Source of the DNA: Pogonophryne albipinna
Lineage: Eukaryota; Chordata; Actinopteri; Perciformes; Artedidraconidae
Length of the DNA stretch: 64,000 nt
Reading direction: 5' to 3'
Assembly: GCA_028583405.1 (NCBI GenBank)
Contig: CM053246.1
Span: 29,630,709 to 29,694,708 of the forward strand
Shown: positions 1 through 18,025 of the stretch, piece after piece
How positions within the stretch are numbered: the stretch's first letter is position 1
Layout: every line of letters starts with the position of its first letter
The notes under the pieces: generated by a model
What the model was told of the DNA's origin: nothing
Database searches by the model: none
Seen by the model: the letters and a program-made list of their open reading frames with translations, nothing else
Translations under genes and position numbers: made by a program

Positions 1-472
1 AGAGGCCAACACACTCCATTAGTCCTGGCACTGAGGCGAGGAGAGAAACTCATCCTGCTTCCCTTCATTTAGGCTGAAAGTGGGAGGAAAGGAGTCACTG
101 TCACTTTAAGAGTTAGGAAAAGGAATGGCAATGAGCTTTAAAACCACACTAGATGTTTTTTATTAACCATAATACTTTTACTCTACTATAACTATGGGTA
201 CGGGAAGAATGCAGTGATACAAATGTGTTTTTGATTGCTTAAACATTGCCATGAATGGGGGACATTTGATTAAGGCAGAGACCGGATGGGACATTTCTTT
301 ATAAGTCATACAATAGGTACATTTAGCAATTAAATATGTAGTGTATATTCTTCCTTTCCAGCTGTTATTTTCCCCTTCATCATCTGTCCCGGGCTTAAAA
401 CATGTGCTTACATTTACCTTAATGACTCAGGAAACTGTTGGCCATTAACGTTTGGTGTGTTGTTGTTCTCAG

Positions 473-3400
473 GATGCGGCATGGTACCTGAGGAGGCACA
501 AACAGGAACTGGAGCTCCTTTTGATTGGCAGCAACACCATGGGTGTAGAGTTTACAGAAGGGGTGAGTTAACAGAATACAACCTTATCCCAAATGTTGTT
601 CATTTTCCATGTGTAACCACACATTCAAAGCAGACAGCCAGTTTTTATTGGCAGACCAGTGCCCTTTAATTCCCAGTTTTGCCCGAAATAAAAGGAGATA
701 TAATTTAACAGGCGGTTATCCTTAAGCCAGTCCACATGTGTCTGATGCTGAGCAGATCTCCTGCTGAGTGTGTAAAGGCATTAATGTGCGTCTGCTGCTG
801 GCTGACTCAGAGCAGGGTAACAGGTGTTTGACAGACACCGTCCACCACTGTCCTCTTAGCCGACAGCGACACCTGCTGGCCACTCTGACATGTCATATTT
901 CTTTGTACATTGCACTTATAAAATTACCTCTGGTATTAGTAAAGCATATATTGAGTCCCCCTGGTTTTCTTCTTTATTTATTCATTGACTCCTTGGCAGG
1001 AGAGATTTAGAAAAAGACAAATTATTAAAAATGTCCATTCTCTTTTCTACAGAATTATTGGAGCAGCACAGGTCGAAGAGAGGACTCAAACAGGTAAAGA
1101 GTTAGAATCCGTCAAACTTTAAGGTGTAGCATCAAACAGTTTATCATACAATACCTTTTGTCTTCTCATTGCCTTGAAAAAAGATAGATATAATGTAAAA
1201 ATGAAAAGCGGAATTATCAGTCTTTTTAGAAAAACTGTTTCTCTCAACTCTGTAGTGATTTATATTTAAATGATAACTTGTTTAAACTAATTGTTTAGCT
1301 GTGGGGACTGCAACTCTACTGTTTGTGTTCTTTCATTGCTCTTATTGTTGTTTTGGCTGCAGGTGTTTTCAGCTCAAAAGCTGTTTGCTACACGCTCTGC
1401 ACTAAACAGCAGACTGACATGATAAACAAATAGCTGGTGAACATAATGGAGCATTTAGTAACTTTAGAGACAGATATTCCCTCAGGAGTCGAAAGAGACA
1501 GATACAGAGCTAAAGGAGAAGGAATATTGGACTGACATTTATCAGGAAACTCCCCCAAATATAATGATAATGGTGTTTTGTATCTGCTTGAGTTTGTTAT
1601 ATTATCAATTCAAACCCACAAAGAATATGATGGTGTTTGATGGTGTCATAATTGCCCAAAAAATATATTTTGAAAAATTGCAAAGTGCAGGGTTAAAGTT
1701 GAAATAATACTGATGACTCCTAATGACAAAATAATTCTCTGTTTTCTGTTTTCCAGGATTCCTTCTGGTACAGACGGCTGGATGGAGTATGTTCCCATCT
1801 CAGAGAAGAAGAACATCTCTGCTCATTCTCCACAGCAATTCAAAGAAGGTAACTTCACTACAACCAGAGATAAAGCAGAACAGGAGTTACACTTTGAAGA
1901 AAAAGCCCTCAGTGTTCAATTAAATCTTCCTTGAACATTGCTAAGATAACATGTTGCATTCTTTAAGTACTGCTCTGTGATCTGTGTAGGTGGCCCCTTG
2001 CTGTTTGACAAGGTGCAGCTGGTGCAGGACTCTGCGGCCCTGAACGGGACGCAGCGGGTGCTGCTGGATGATGTCATATCTGAGGAGGAGTGCTCGGACC
2101 TCAGAGACCTGGCACATGTAAGGACATTACACTCATTAAGGTTTTAAATCTTAATTCTAAAATGAATCTTATGAATCTTAATCTTGTTTCCAGGCTGTCA
2201 CCAAAGCAGGAGACGGCTACAGAGGGAGGATGTCTCCACACACTCCCAACGAGAAGTTTGAAGGAGCCACTGTGCTCAAAACCCTGCAGGTACACTAACC
2301 ACTAAACAGAAAGAAATGACTGAATTAATCATTAGACTAGATTGTTGTCAGGGTTACAGAAAATGGCATATTATCCGAGCTAAATGGATTAATGAGAAGA
2401 GTTTAATTTCAAGTCAAAATTCAAACCATGGGCTCAGCAATATTGTATATTCATTATATACAGTGTTCAAAAGAATGTCATCTTTCTTCATTTATGGTTT
2501 AACTCTACATGTTATGCTCCATTTTGTTATTTCCTCCCTACAGTACAGCTATGAGGGCAGGGTGCCGATGAGGAGCGCTCGCATGTTCTATGACATCAGC
2601 GAGCGAGCGAGGCAGATCATCGAGTCGTACTTCCTGCTCAACTCCACCCTACACTTCTCCTACACACACCTAGTGTGCCGGACGGCCATCACAGGTCAGT
2701 TACACAAGGAAACATATTTCACAAGTGCCATCTTTTAAAATGTATTCTTTAAGTCATACGTGTAACAATAAGCTTACATTTTTTAACTTTAATTACAGTC
2801 TAGACTGTTGTAAAGAAAGCTCTCAAAAAGTAGATCTAATGTATAGTCTTGCCATCCTTTATACCTTGAAAAGGTAAAATGTTTTATATGTATTTATGCT
2901 TTTTGCTTGTCCTTCACAGGCCAGCAGGATCACAGGAATGACCTGAGCCATCCCATCCATGCTGACAACTGTCTGCTGGACCCCGAGGCCAATGAGTGCT
3001 GGAAGGAGCCTCCAGCGTACACATACAGAGACTACAGGTGAGAGGCTATCAGCACTGCTATAAATAATTAACCCACTTTTCTGCAGCGGTCTCTTTCAAT
3101 CAGTTGAGTATGTGCTGATCTATACTTTCCTTTTTTATTTTCAGTGCACTGTTATATCTCAATGGAGATTTTGAAGGAGGGGAGTTCATATTCACAGAAA
3201 TGGATGCCAAAACAGTCACGGTAAGATGGTGTCTTCTTTGATGTGAGAGTTACTTTAAAATGATTTTGCGGCACAGGAAGTCAGTGAACATGCTAATATC
3301 AGGGGTCTGATACCAAAAGGATGCAATATTTATATTAAACGTAAAACTCTATTTTCTCTAGGCATCAGTGAAGCCCAAGTGTGGCCGGATGGTGGGTTTC

Positions 3401-4163
3401 TCATCCGGAGGGGAGAATCCACACGGTGTGAAGGCCGTCACGAGCGGGCAGAGGTGTGCCGTCGCTCTGTGGTTCACTCTGGACCCGCTCTTCAGAGAAC
3501 TGGTAAACTAATGTTTCTGTTAAAGAACAATTGCAAATGAATAAGTAATCATCCCTTTCCTCCTATGTTTATTCCAAAGTTGCTTCCAAGTTTAGAACTA
3601 TTAGCAAATGTGACCACGCTTAGATGTCAAACTAAGATGTGTTAGCATTTAGCGAAGGGAGCTGTTGGTTTGTCGATCTACGATACAAAGCAGCTTTAAA
3701 TAATAAAGAATTGTCAACAGGGTGAAAGGCCATAGATCCACTTCCTGCTATCTGGTGTCGGATTAGGACACTAGTGGATACAAATCCAAGTAGGTTTTGG
3801 AGGCAAGTCAGCACAGGAAATAATGAATCTTCAATTTCACCCAAAGCATTGGGATAGCGACAACTTTTGCCTCCTTTTATATAAGAAATCCCTTCAGGTT
3901 AATTCAAGGGTCAAGGCTTTTATTAGTCATACGTACATAGCTACAGTGTAGTTCGGTCACCGGCTCCACCAACAGTGCAACACAATAAAACAGAAATATG
4001 TAATATGCTTTTGCTAACTTGAGAGTATGTATTACTCTAGCCTGAATTATTTGTTCTTTTTCACTACTAGGAGAGACTTCAGGCGGATGAGGTGATCCAG
4101 GCGTTGGACACGCAGTCTGTTTGGGGTCCAGGCCTCAACATCAACCCTAAAGATGAACTGTAG
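473..4163 (+). CDS. p3h2: Prolyl 3-hydroxylase 2, 3' part (partial gene)
   Basis: ER enzyme that 3-hydroxylates proline in collagen chains, using Fe(II), 2-oxoglutarate and ascorbate. Exons in the window: 473-562, 1053-1093, 1757-1848, 1990-2117, 2194-2289, 2544-2694, 2920-3037, 3145-3220, 3362-3502, 4071-4163 (341 residues, frame kept throughout). The catalytic domain starts near GGPLLFDKVQL. It has the HxD iron pair in HPIHADN, the distal histidine in ENPHGVKAV and the 2-oxoglutarate arginine in SGQRCAVALWF. The protein ends NINPKDEL, an ER-retention tail that I associate with P3H2 rather than P3H1 or P3H3; DFEGGEFIFTEMDAKTVTAS also fits P3H2. The first two exons align with the segment after the TPR region in P3H1/P3H2. 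The start codon, signal peptide and TPR exons lie upstream of the window. Paralogue choice is from memory. Confidence 0.93.
3898..3992. repeat. Interspersed repeat fragment in last p3h2 intron
   Basis: A TCAAGGCTTTTATTAGTCAT-like segment resembles the terminal part of a repeat seen across teleost genomes. It lies wholly inside the intron 3503-4070. Family not assigned. Confidence 0.3.
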
Positions 4164-5060
4164 AAGCTTCACCTCTTCCCCTTCTACCAAATCCTTCTAA
4201 ATATTTTACCTATTTATTGAAAAAGCCTTTGGATCAGAACTTTTCTATGTTTGTACTGTTTGAAGTGCAAGGTTAATAATATTGTCATTTTTGTGTTCTA
4301 CCCACAAGTATTTGAGTTTACCTTTTGTCTTTCCCTCCAGCGACAGCTTCTTGTAGAGAAAGAAATCCAACTATTTCTGTTTTGTTTTGTTGTACCTGGT
4401 TTCATTCAAGACTGATCATATCTGTAACCTACTGAACTGTGAAGAAGCCAAACAAGAACGGCAGACATTTATTTATTTTTTGCTCTGAGTTCTAAGTTGT
4501 TCTGGTTTTGGACGACATTTCTAATGGGTTTTATTCATAAACACGATGCAGATATTTACAAAAAATATCTTACTTTTAGTTGTCTCTGTTTTAAAATAAC
4601 TCACAATTGGTACCGTTGCAAGTACTATTAATAAGTAACAACATAATGTTCTTCAATATTTTTTTGTGACAGTAATAACTATTTTCAATGTACTGTTTTT
4701 CTACTTTGGGTACCTGATTTTATAATAGTGCTCATACAAAGAGTTTGAGAAAGAGATATGTTCTTATATGCTGAATATTTAATGATCATGCACTCTGTGT
4801 CCTTCTCTTCTGTGCCAAGTCTGAAACTGTAAATGTCTTATTTTCCTTTGTTGTTGCCGTGAATGACCCCCCCCTTACTCTCTGGGCACACAGAGCAGAA
4901 TATACTGTTTTACATGTTCACTGACATATTTTACTATTATTTATGTGTTTTTAATATTAGACAGCTGCTGACGTAACTGTTGGCATTTAATATGAAGAAC
5001 ATTTTTCATAAAAGATGTCAATCATTCCTGTTTCAAGGAATAAATATATGTATCTATCTT
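4164..5060 (+). other. p3h2: p3h2 3' UTR with poly(A) signal
   Basis: AT-rich non-coding sequence follows the stop codon. The canonical signal AATAAA at 5039-5044, followed by a T-rich stretch, is the best candidate end of the transcript, giving a 3' UTR of about 0.9 kb. No other gene was seen. Confidence 0.6.
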
Positions 5061-5878
5061 TTTTTGTCTTTATAATTGTGTTGAGGATACAGATGAGGTC
5101 GAATTGTGCACTGTAAACCCAATGGAGAAAACGTACACAGTTTCTTTCTTTTTTTACATAGATACAAACTGCTAACCAGAAATCTTAAACCAGTCGTGTT
5201 ATGAGGTTGGCCACTTTTGTTTCACTGATATTTAATTCTGAAATGCTGTAGCACACAAACATTGATGTGTCCATGTCTATGAATTAAAATGATAAAATTC
5301 CATATCTATATTGAACTGCGTATATTTGTTTTATTTGTTCATCTCATCATTGTTCATTTGCAGGAAACAAGAGTGCATTTTAAACAAAGAAACTGATACA
5401 TTGTTTGTGTTATGTCTGAGTCATGTCTCAGACAACCAGGCATATATCGCTTTACAGATCTATATCTCATTCCTTTAGTTTTATCTGTTCAAGTCACCTG
5501 TTGTAAACTCAAAGGTATGCTTGTATACCTATGTAACTGAACACTCTCTGACGAAAGGCATACAGTAACAAAAACTTGAGCTTACACTGTACAGCCCTGC
5601 AGTTTAGCTCCATTAAAAGTAAAGTGCGTCAGCCACAACACAAGGTAAATACAGTAACAAAAAATCAGTCACTCTTTTAATGTTATCACACTAAGAGGAG
5701 GTCACTGCGGTAAACTTTATCTTCTCAGAATGTGCTTTAACACAGCCCAGAAGTAGAAGTAAATAACAACTGGACTGAGAGTAAACTATGTATTCTGTTC
5801 ATTCCAAGTCTCGTGTTGCCCAGGGTGGAGTTTGAGGTGGTGTGTGTTTGAATCCAGGGGACATTGGATGTGTTTGGT
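5061..5878. other. Tail-to-tail intergenic region / ccdc181 3' UTR
   Basis: No coding potential seen. On the minus strand AATAAA occurs at 5335-5330, about 545 nt past the ccdc181 stop, and is a plausible poly(A) signal for that gene. That would leave roughly 0.3 kb between the two convergent transcript ends. Confidence 0.45.
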
Positions 5879-8646
5879 TCAGAAGCGGTGGTCCAGCTGT
5901 TCGGTAAATCTGAATGACTTGGTTTCATTGACGGTGCACAGCAGGTCCCTCATCCGTCGTGCGCGCCGCTCCTCCAGCACCAACCTGCGGGAGCGCTCTC
6001 GAGCCGCCTGCTGCTCCGCTTGCTTCTCCGCCCGTTTACGCTTCAGCCACCTGAGGAGGACACAAGACGATGGAGATTAGGTGCCAATTTACGCATGAGG
6101 AAAAAATGACGAGAAACACAATTGACCTTTAAGATAAACATGAACAAATTTTATGTGAAAAAAACATTTCACAGGCAATGTAAATAAATAAATATTATAT
6201 GTGTAAATGCTTCTGACAAACTAACTATTAACTACAACTTCAAAAAGGCCTATGGCAATATATAATGGATTTATCATGATTCAACATAAAGACAGATATT
6301 TTGAAATACTGTGAGAAGTTGTGATGAAGGTGTACTCACAGTTTGAAGGCACGCTCACACTCCTCTCGGCTGCGCAGGAGGTATCCGCTGTCCTCCTCCA
6401 GCCTCTTCAGCTCCAGCAGGTGTCTCTCTCTCTGCTGCTGCTCCTGCTTCCTCTGGAGCCACAGCCTGAAGGTCTCCTCTGGGTCGCTGGAGTCTCTCTG
6501 CCGGAGGATGCAGAAATACATCCAGTAAGTAACAGTTGACATTTAGTATAGCATTGCTGATTTGGTTTTCTTGTAAGCTATGGATGCAAACAAACTAAGT
6601 TATAATTTCTATGTGTAACAAATAGAATACTGTTACTACTTCTTGTAAAAGTATTTCTCTACTTTTCCGCACAGGAGCCCAAAAATGTTTGCTGTAGAAA
6701 ATGTGGACGCTTTCATGTCTTTAGAGTAGGATAAAGACTTGACAAAAGCTGTTTAAAATTACGAAATAATTATATGATATTGATTAAATTATATTAAAAA
6801 AATAATCAGACTCTGATAATTACGAAGAAGGAGCATCATCTGCTGTATCTCCAGACTTTCTGTTCTCACTGCTGAACATCCACGCTGTGTGAGAGATTGT
6901 GCCCTCCTGTGGTCGTACCTTAGCGCTGTTCCTCTCCATCTCCTGGGCTCGGTGGATCCTCTTCTCCTCCTGAAACTGCTCTCTCTTCTTCATCAGCCAG
7001 GCCTTAAACGCCAGCTCGTTCTCTTGCCTCTTCTGCTCCTCTTCCTCCTGTTTCCTCTGCTCTTCCTAAAGCAAGAATGATCGAAACAGTATTTTAAGAA
7101 ATCAAGGCTAAACGTGGAAATGCTCATTTGTTGTTTTGATGCTTGCTGTGCTACTTTTACTGGTGAAATACACTAACTTTTGTCTTTCAAGTATTCTTTC
7201 CTACCTCTCTGGCCAGCCTGTTCTTCCTCTGCTCGATCCTCTGCAGCAGCTCTTTCTGCTGTGGTGAGAGGCTGTATGTGGCCTGGCAGGGGGTCCCGGT
7301 GGCAGACTGCACCCTCCGCTTGCTGTTTCTCCACTGGGTGCCTCTCTGGCTGTGGCTGGCTGAGCTGGGCCTGCTCCTGGGCTGGGCTGGGGGTCGGGGG
7401 GCAGGGAGCTGATTTATGCCTTGATGGAAAGGGTGAGAGCCGGCACGAGGAGAGGAGGAGGACCTGGAGGTCTTACTGGAGCTCACAGTCTGCTCCGTGT
7501 GACCTGAGAAGGAGAAGTCCATGCTGTTGTTTGCTATAGGAGGCAGCAGTCCCATACTCTCCACCTCTTTCAGGCTGACTAGGTCAAACTTACCATCCTT
7601 TTCTACCAGGACTTTTCCTTCCTTTAACCCTCCCTCAATGCTCTCCGCAGCTCTGCCAGATTCCCTCTCTTGTCGAGGGGAAAGTTTTAGCTCAGAAAGC
7701 TTCCCCGACACTTCGATCTCGACCTTTGAATCCTTGGTGCACTGCTCCCCTTCCACCTCACCAGTGTCTCCTTTCTCAAACTGCTGTGGAGACACCACCA
7801 GGTCCACCAGCGTCTCTTTAAAATGCAGCCGTCTGCGTCTCGTCATACTCGGGGCCTCTTGGTCCTGCAGCTCTCGATTCGCCTGCTGGATCTTCTCCTG
7901 GATGTACTTCTTCTCCTCTTCAGTCTGTTCCTCCATCTCTGGAGGAGGTGGGAGTATGGTTGAGGACTTATTTGGGCTGTCTCTGTCTGAATCATACTCT
8001 AATGGATCCATAGGTGAGGGCCACCTCTCTTCATCTTCTTTCAACTCTTCGGATTTCTTGCCTCTCTTCTCCTCCTTGAGGCTTCTCTGCTTCCTTTTCT
8101 TTCTTTTCTGTTTCTCATCCTCCTGCAGTTCTTTGTCAATCTCTGCTTCTATGTCTTTAAAGTCAGGACCCTGAGGTGCAGAACAACAGAAAAACTGCAT
8201 TAATTAAATAGGTTTGAAGGTAAATGAATGAGCAACATCAATAGTAAGCAGGTAATAGGTGGTGTGATAACAGACATGCGTTAGTGTGTTCATCAATATT
8301 GCATCCAGCAGTGGAGCACAGTGAAAGTATGTCACCGCATGTCAACAGCATGGGTTTCACATGTATACACTGATATGTGCCTGGCTGGGTAACTCAACAC
8401 TACAGATGCCGCACCTAGTCTGCAGTAAGTAGAGCAGCACAGACCTGGTTTCACATGATTAAAAAAACCAAGCAGTGTAAAAAATAGAAAGTATATAGGA
8501 GAGAAGTTATCAGCCTGTCCCGAGATTTTATATAAAGGACTTACCTGGTCCTCACTCCGGGATTCCTCGCTGATCAGCCAGTCCAGATCCTTCTCGAAGT
8601 CGTCCTCGTATTCGTCCTGAGACTTTGTGATAACCACCCCACTCAT
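5879..8646 (-). CDS. ccdc181: Coiled-coil domain-containing protein 181
   Basis: Orthologue of human CCDC181, a microtubule-associated protein of motile cilia and sperm flagella (family knowledge). Minus-strand exons: 8646-8545, 8170-7205, 7065-6919, 6497-6340, 6050-5879; 514 residues against about 509 in human. The N-terminus DEYEDDFEKDLDWLI is the conserved acidic CCDC181 motif. The 966-bp second exon encodes a low-complexity, serine/proline- and lysine/glutamate-rich middle. The last three exons encode the charged coiled coil with repeated F(R/K)xWL motifs (LAFKAWLMKKREQ, ETFRLWLQRKQEQ, RAFKLWLKRKRAEK) and the ending SFRFTEQLDHRF. The start is the ATG at 8646; reading further upstream would need a GTG and crosses a probable acceptor just before it. 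A non-coding exon ending in a GTGAGT donor near 10516 probably precedes it. Confidence 0.93.
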
Positions 8647-10515
8647 AATCTTCACTGGAAGAAGATCAGAAATAATGTTCAGTCAAGATTGTTGCCACTT
8701 TAGCAGAAGGGCCTGACTGAGGGAAGTGATATCAGTCAGGCAGCCCGGAGAAAGATATCTTAACATCTGACCAAATAAAATATCCTGTTGTTCCACTTAA
8801 GTCTAGGAAAAGGTCTCTTAAAATACTTTAAGATATTTAATGTCCCCCAGACATTACATTGTGTACCAACTTTAAGACATAACTCCCTCTATGTCGACTA
8901 TGGGTAACGATTTGACTCATAAAATTACAAATATTTAGTACACAGCTTTAGGACTTTGATTGGGTGCTTCTTGTAATGACATCCTCAACATTATTGTATA
9001 CACAATATGGAACTTTGTGAAAATATTGTGTGCCAATTTAAGACACATATAAAGGTAATATAAAAACAGTCTTTGTTCTGAAACAGTTTGTGGAGTCTGA
9101 CAAATGTATATGTTTTAAATGTCAGGGAAGGTGTAAATAATACACATCCTACACAAAGGCAGGCATTTTAAAGTGTATATGCTGATACAAATAAAGCTGA
9201 ATTTATTAAAAACAACATACGAATGTATTATAAATTGCACTCTAGTGTATCATCATAGTTAAGCATGTTTTATTTACAAGTATATTGCCACCGCATGACA
9301 TGTGATTGCCAACAGAGGTGAAAGGTCAGATGCTAGACATCCCATAACCTGAGTCACTGAGGATGTTCACAGACATACAATACTAAACCTCATCTACAGT
9401 CGAGTGGAACACAGATTAGAGTCCATCTATTTGGATAATCAAAACAACACCACACAGATCATACTCTAAACAGTATTTCAAATGTTAGGTTTATTTTTAT
9501 TTTGTATGTCTCATGGATGGAAGAGCAGAGGGCTTTTTGGATCGTCGTGTTACTAATACTTCCCACACATCACTTTATGTAATGTGGATATATGGGTTAC
9601 AAAGGAATACATTTAAAAAAGCTAGAATGTAACGAACAACATTTACTCAAAGTCTGTACTTTAATACCATTTTGGGGTACTTAACTTAAATCCCCTGCTA
9701 AATGAGGCCTTAATCTATCTATCCCATTGCAGCTCAGGGGGAATACTGTACTTCTATAATCCACTACAGTTGTGATTCATTAAATTAATAATTACTTGAG
9801 TTAATTAAGATAAGAAATACAACATATATTCAACAAACTACGATCTAATATTAAAGATGAAACCGTATTGATCCCTTGGTTATACTCATGAGCTAGCAAT
9901 AGCAGTATATGTCGCTTCAAATATCAAATAATACAACAATAAAGCAATGCATTAGTGCATCAATAATTATAATCCAGTATTATTTAAGCATTCATCTCAA
10001 ATTGACCATTTTAATAATGAATGTACTCTTACTTTTGGTACTTTAAAAATATGTTAACGCCAATACTTTTATACTTTTGCAAAATTTGACTTTTTAAGTT
10101 TGAAATGCAGGACTTTAACTGTTGTATTGCTACTGTTAATCAGGTTTAAGATTGAAATGCTTCTCCCACCTGTACTATACAATGTACTGGTGTTGAGGAT
10201 TGGTCGTCACCTACTGGAAAGAAACCAGTACTACCAGGTTACCAGTAAACTATTATTCTTGTTGTTGCTTTTTGTCACAGATATCCCCTCTGCTGACATG
10301 TAGGTTATGTTTACAGCAGCTTTGCTCTGTTGTCTCGGAACCAATTCCCCTGGCTACAACACAGAGTTTAATATAGACAATAATCCTGTTTATCTTTATA
10401 GCTCTGCGGGCTACAAATAAACAGGAGACAGAATTAGGAGGCTGATTTGTGGGTTTGTTTGTCTACTAAGAATTAAGAGCAGTACAAATAATTGTGACAA
10501 TTGTTAGTAAACTCA
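8647..10515 (-). other. Probable 5' intron of ccdc181
   Basis: No convincing exon. The stretch is AT-rich and holds a degenerate copy of the TACTT-rich teleost repeat (see 9630-10125). It is interpreted as the intron between a 5' UTR exon and the ATG exon of ccdc181. Confidence 0.4.
9630..10125 (+). repeat. Degenerate TACTT-rich teleost interspersed repeat
   Basis: Contains phrases such as CATTTACTCAAAGTCTGTAC at the left and AAATGCAGGACTTTAACTG at the right. They match the ends of the same family at 23330-23912. Strongly diverged, so an old insertion. Confidence 0.45.
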
Positions 10516-10800
10516 CCAGCACCGGCGGGTCCTTGTTTAGTAATCCGGTTGAGTTCAGAGCGATGTCACCACCATCCGGCCGGCTTGTTTTGTAACTATC
10601 CCTCCATCTAACTGGCCCACATAGTGTCTGGCAGTCTGCGGAACAACACCTGTGTACATAATCTGCTTCCAGTCCCTCTGCAGCCCTAAAAGGTTTATTA
10701 GACCCGTCGTCATAGAGACCAACAACACGCTTTACTACTTGCGCATGCGCATACGGGACACACAATTCACAAAATAATAACATCTCCATGCACACAAGAG
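10516..10800 (-). promoter_or_regulatory. ccdc181: Probable ccdc181 5' UTR exon and promoter with NRF1 site
   Basis: On the minus strand a GC-richer stretch ends at a GTGAGT donor at about 10515. The perfect palindrome GCGCATGCGC at 10741-10750 is the consensus NRF1 site, common in TATA-less promoters. A transcript start near 10700 is inferred only. Confidence 0.45.
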
Positions 10801-10984
10801 AAAACATGGTTCCAGGAGCCCCTCAGAGAAATAATCCCGAAGAACATTTTGAAATGGCTAGTATAAAAAATGATATACCACCTTCTCTGTTTATTTATAT
10901 AACAAATTAGTTGCCAGTTCATATTAGCCTATAGGATATTACAAAATAAAACAATGCTAAAATCATGGTTTGCTCTATTATATT

Positions 10985-11175
10985 TCAACTGTGGTGGAAC
11001 AAGAACTAAGATATGTTACTTCTGTAAAAGTAGCATTGAAAAAGTACAGATTAAAAAAGTAAATAGAAAGTGTAAAAAATACTCTGTAAGTAAGGCACTA
11101 AAAAGCAAGCCTACTCATTATGCAAAATAAAATATGGCTTCAAAAACACCAATTATTTTGAGATTTATCATAACT
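10985..11175 (-). repeat. Inverted fragment of the TACTT-rich teleost repeat
   Basis: Reverse-complement phrases of the family at 23330-23912 and 28265-28640, such as GCCTACTCATTATGCAAAAT (compare TTGCATAATGAGTAGCC at 28452 onward). It lies in the ccdc181-cpox intergenic space. Confidence 0.45.
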
Positions 11176-11882
11176 TCTGAAGCAAACAAAGGAAGCATTA
11201 CCATATAAATTACCAGAACATGTAATTGAATGAATAATCTAATGTAAAACCTTGTTATCATAGACTCGTTGGGCCACAGCTCATCGATGTTTAATGTTTG
11301 ATATAGACCAAAGCACATGACCATGGGAGGTAAGTCACCCGATTACCTTTATTTTGGCCTATTTCATTAAAGCAGAAAACTATGAAATATACAAATACAA
11401 TTATGAATAATATATATATACCTATACAGAGTTGCTAATGCTGGGATCTGGGATAGTAGTGTTTTATGAATAAAACATCATGTCTTAAAAGTCAATATAT
11501 TACATTCTGGTTTGAGTATAACTCAGGATATAATAAGGTCTATAATTTAATTTATAATGTTTAACTTATAAGTGAAACAGAGGTGCATCCATTTGTACTG
11601 TGAAATACAAAATACGAAGGATATGAAAATTCATTGAACGCAACATTTGGTTTGTGGCGCACTGCATTATGGGGCATGACGTTTTGCTTTACACTTTAAC
11701 TACAGGAGAGCCCAGCAAAGAACGACATTTCCCACGTTGCATCTGTTACTACCGAGGAAGAACTACACGCCCCCTTGACTGATAACACACATGATAGCAC
11801 GTAGGCACAACTTCTGATAATGTTTAAGTAACTAACTACTCAATAACTACCAACAGCCTTAGAGCGGTTGTTTTTCCTACAA
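11176..11882 (+). promoter_or_regulatory. cpox: cpox upstream region with paired GATA motifs
   Basis: The 5' flank of cpox. WGATAR motifs are seen at 11780-11785 (TGATAA) and 11792-11797 (TGATAG), about 90 bp before the ATG, just after a C-rich CGCCCCC box at 11769-11774. GATA factors and Sp1-like sites regulate haem-synthesis genes in erythroid cells (established knowledge); function here is inferred. No TATA box was identified. The rest (11176-11640) is AT-rich with nothing recognised. Confidence 0.35.
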
Positions 11883-16610
<4,728 letters not shown>

Positions 16611-18025
16611 CCGCATATCCCAGGTTTATACATCAGGATGGATCACACCCCCAGGGAGCTGTCTGTGATGATGGTGTGAACTGTTTGATCAGCAGCAGTT
16701 CACTCTGTTTACTAAAATCATATATCAATGAACTCGTCCGATTATTTTAAATCTGCTATGGTACTTTTCCTGTTTGCTATGTTTTGTATAATCAGCCTTG
16801 GTAAAACTCTAAGTCACACTGGGATTGCATTACTATACTTGTACCTGCTTTTAGGTCATCTCACACTGATGATGTGCTCCTTTTTAAAGAAGTGTTTGTG
16901 TCAAACACTAGCTGTGGTTCCTTTCTATGTCAAAGCTAAATTGGGTTTGCTCTACTTGAATCTCTGTACTCTTTTCTTAACAAAGCACTGAAAGGGATAA
17001 TTGGGAGAAACTGAGCGTGTGTGTGTGTCACCACAGGTGTCAAATGTAATACATCTGTTTTCATGTTTCAGTGCATCTGCTTGTAACAATGGGTTATTTT
17101 TAGAAATCAAAGCTAAGTAATAACTTGTAATGGTCCCTCTTGAGCCCTATTCACATTGTGATTGGTTGCTCGCCTGCTGTAAATGAGTCACTTCCTGGTT
17201 TGATGGAAGAGCAGTAAAACAATAGTTGGATCCGCAGAGAGGATATATGTGAATCCCAGGCCAGGTGTCTCATTTAAGAAAGAAGAATGTTGGAAAAACA
17301 AAATGCCTTTTTGAAATACAAAAAAGTAATTTAAAGATAAAATCATTGTTTGTTCTGTTATCTTTCAAGTCTTTTCTCAAGTTAATCCCAGTTTACACAT
17401 TTACTTTGTCCTAATTTACCCTTGAAATATACCTTTGAATCTTTACTTTGTAATACTGCAACACTGACCAAAGCTAAAGGATAAACGTCATACAAATGGT
17501 TGGTGTAGTTTTTCATTAAAAATAATATTATGCAATAACTGTCACTAAAAAATGAAAGCTTCATACGCCATAAACAGAACAAGTCATGGAATAGCATTTC
17601 TTTAAAAAGTAATCAACATGTAAAAGTATTTAAAATTCACAATAAAATGTCAAAGTATGTGATAAAATTGCATTAAGGGTCATAGTTTAGTATGTCAAAA
17701 AAACATTTTATGCCATTGACATTTCTATAATGAATATACTAGTATAGGACATTAATTATTTAGCAGTTTGTCACAAAATAAACCACTGTACTTCATAAAT
17801 ATGTCCTGTAATAGTATAAGTATGTGACAAAAATGACTCGTTATGTCATAGTTAAATCAGTCAGTCAACAAAACTGAATGCCTTGGAAAATGTGGATGAT
17901 TGACACATTGAGGATCAATATGTAACCCAGCAAGAAAATAAATAAACCTGAAATTTAAACTCGCACGATGACATTAATAATGCACGACCAAATGAAATTG
18001 AAGAAACGCACGTTGCACATTTTCC
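16611..18025 (+). other. cpox: cpox 3' UTR and downstream
   Basis: AT-rich non-coding DNA. AATAAA signals occur at 17641-17646, 17937-17942 and 17941-17946; the last pair would give a 1.3-kb 3' UTR. Short open frames here (such as 16728-16991) show no conserved composition and are dismissed. Confidence 0.4.

Noticed and set aside
2316..2738. 140-codon plus-strand frame
   Set aside because: Only p3h2 exon 2544-2694 within it is real; the rest is intron read through.
7521..8174. Serine-rich 217-codon plus-strand open frame
   Set aside because: It lies antisense to the long ccdc181 exon 2 and its composition is the mirror of that exon's Lys/Glu codons; no gene features.
8647..8655. Upstream GTG start for ccdc181
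   Set aside because: A GTG start is improbable in a vertebrate gene, and the ATG at 8646 lies just after a likely splice acceptor and opens the conserved N-terminus.
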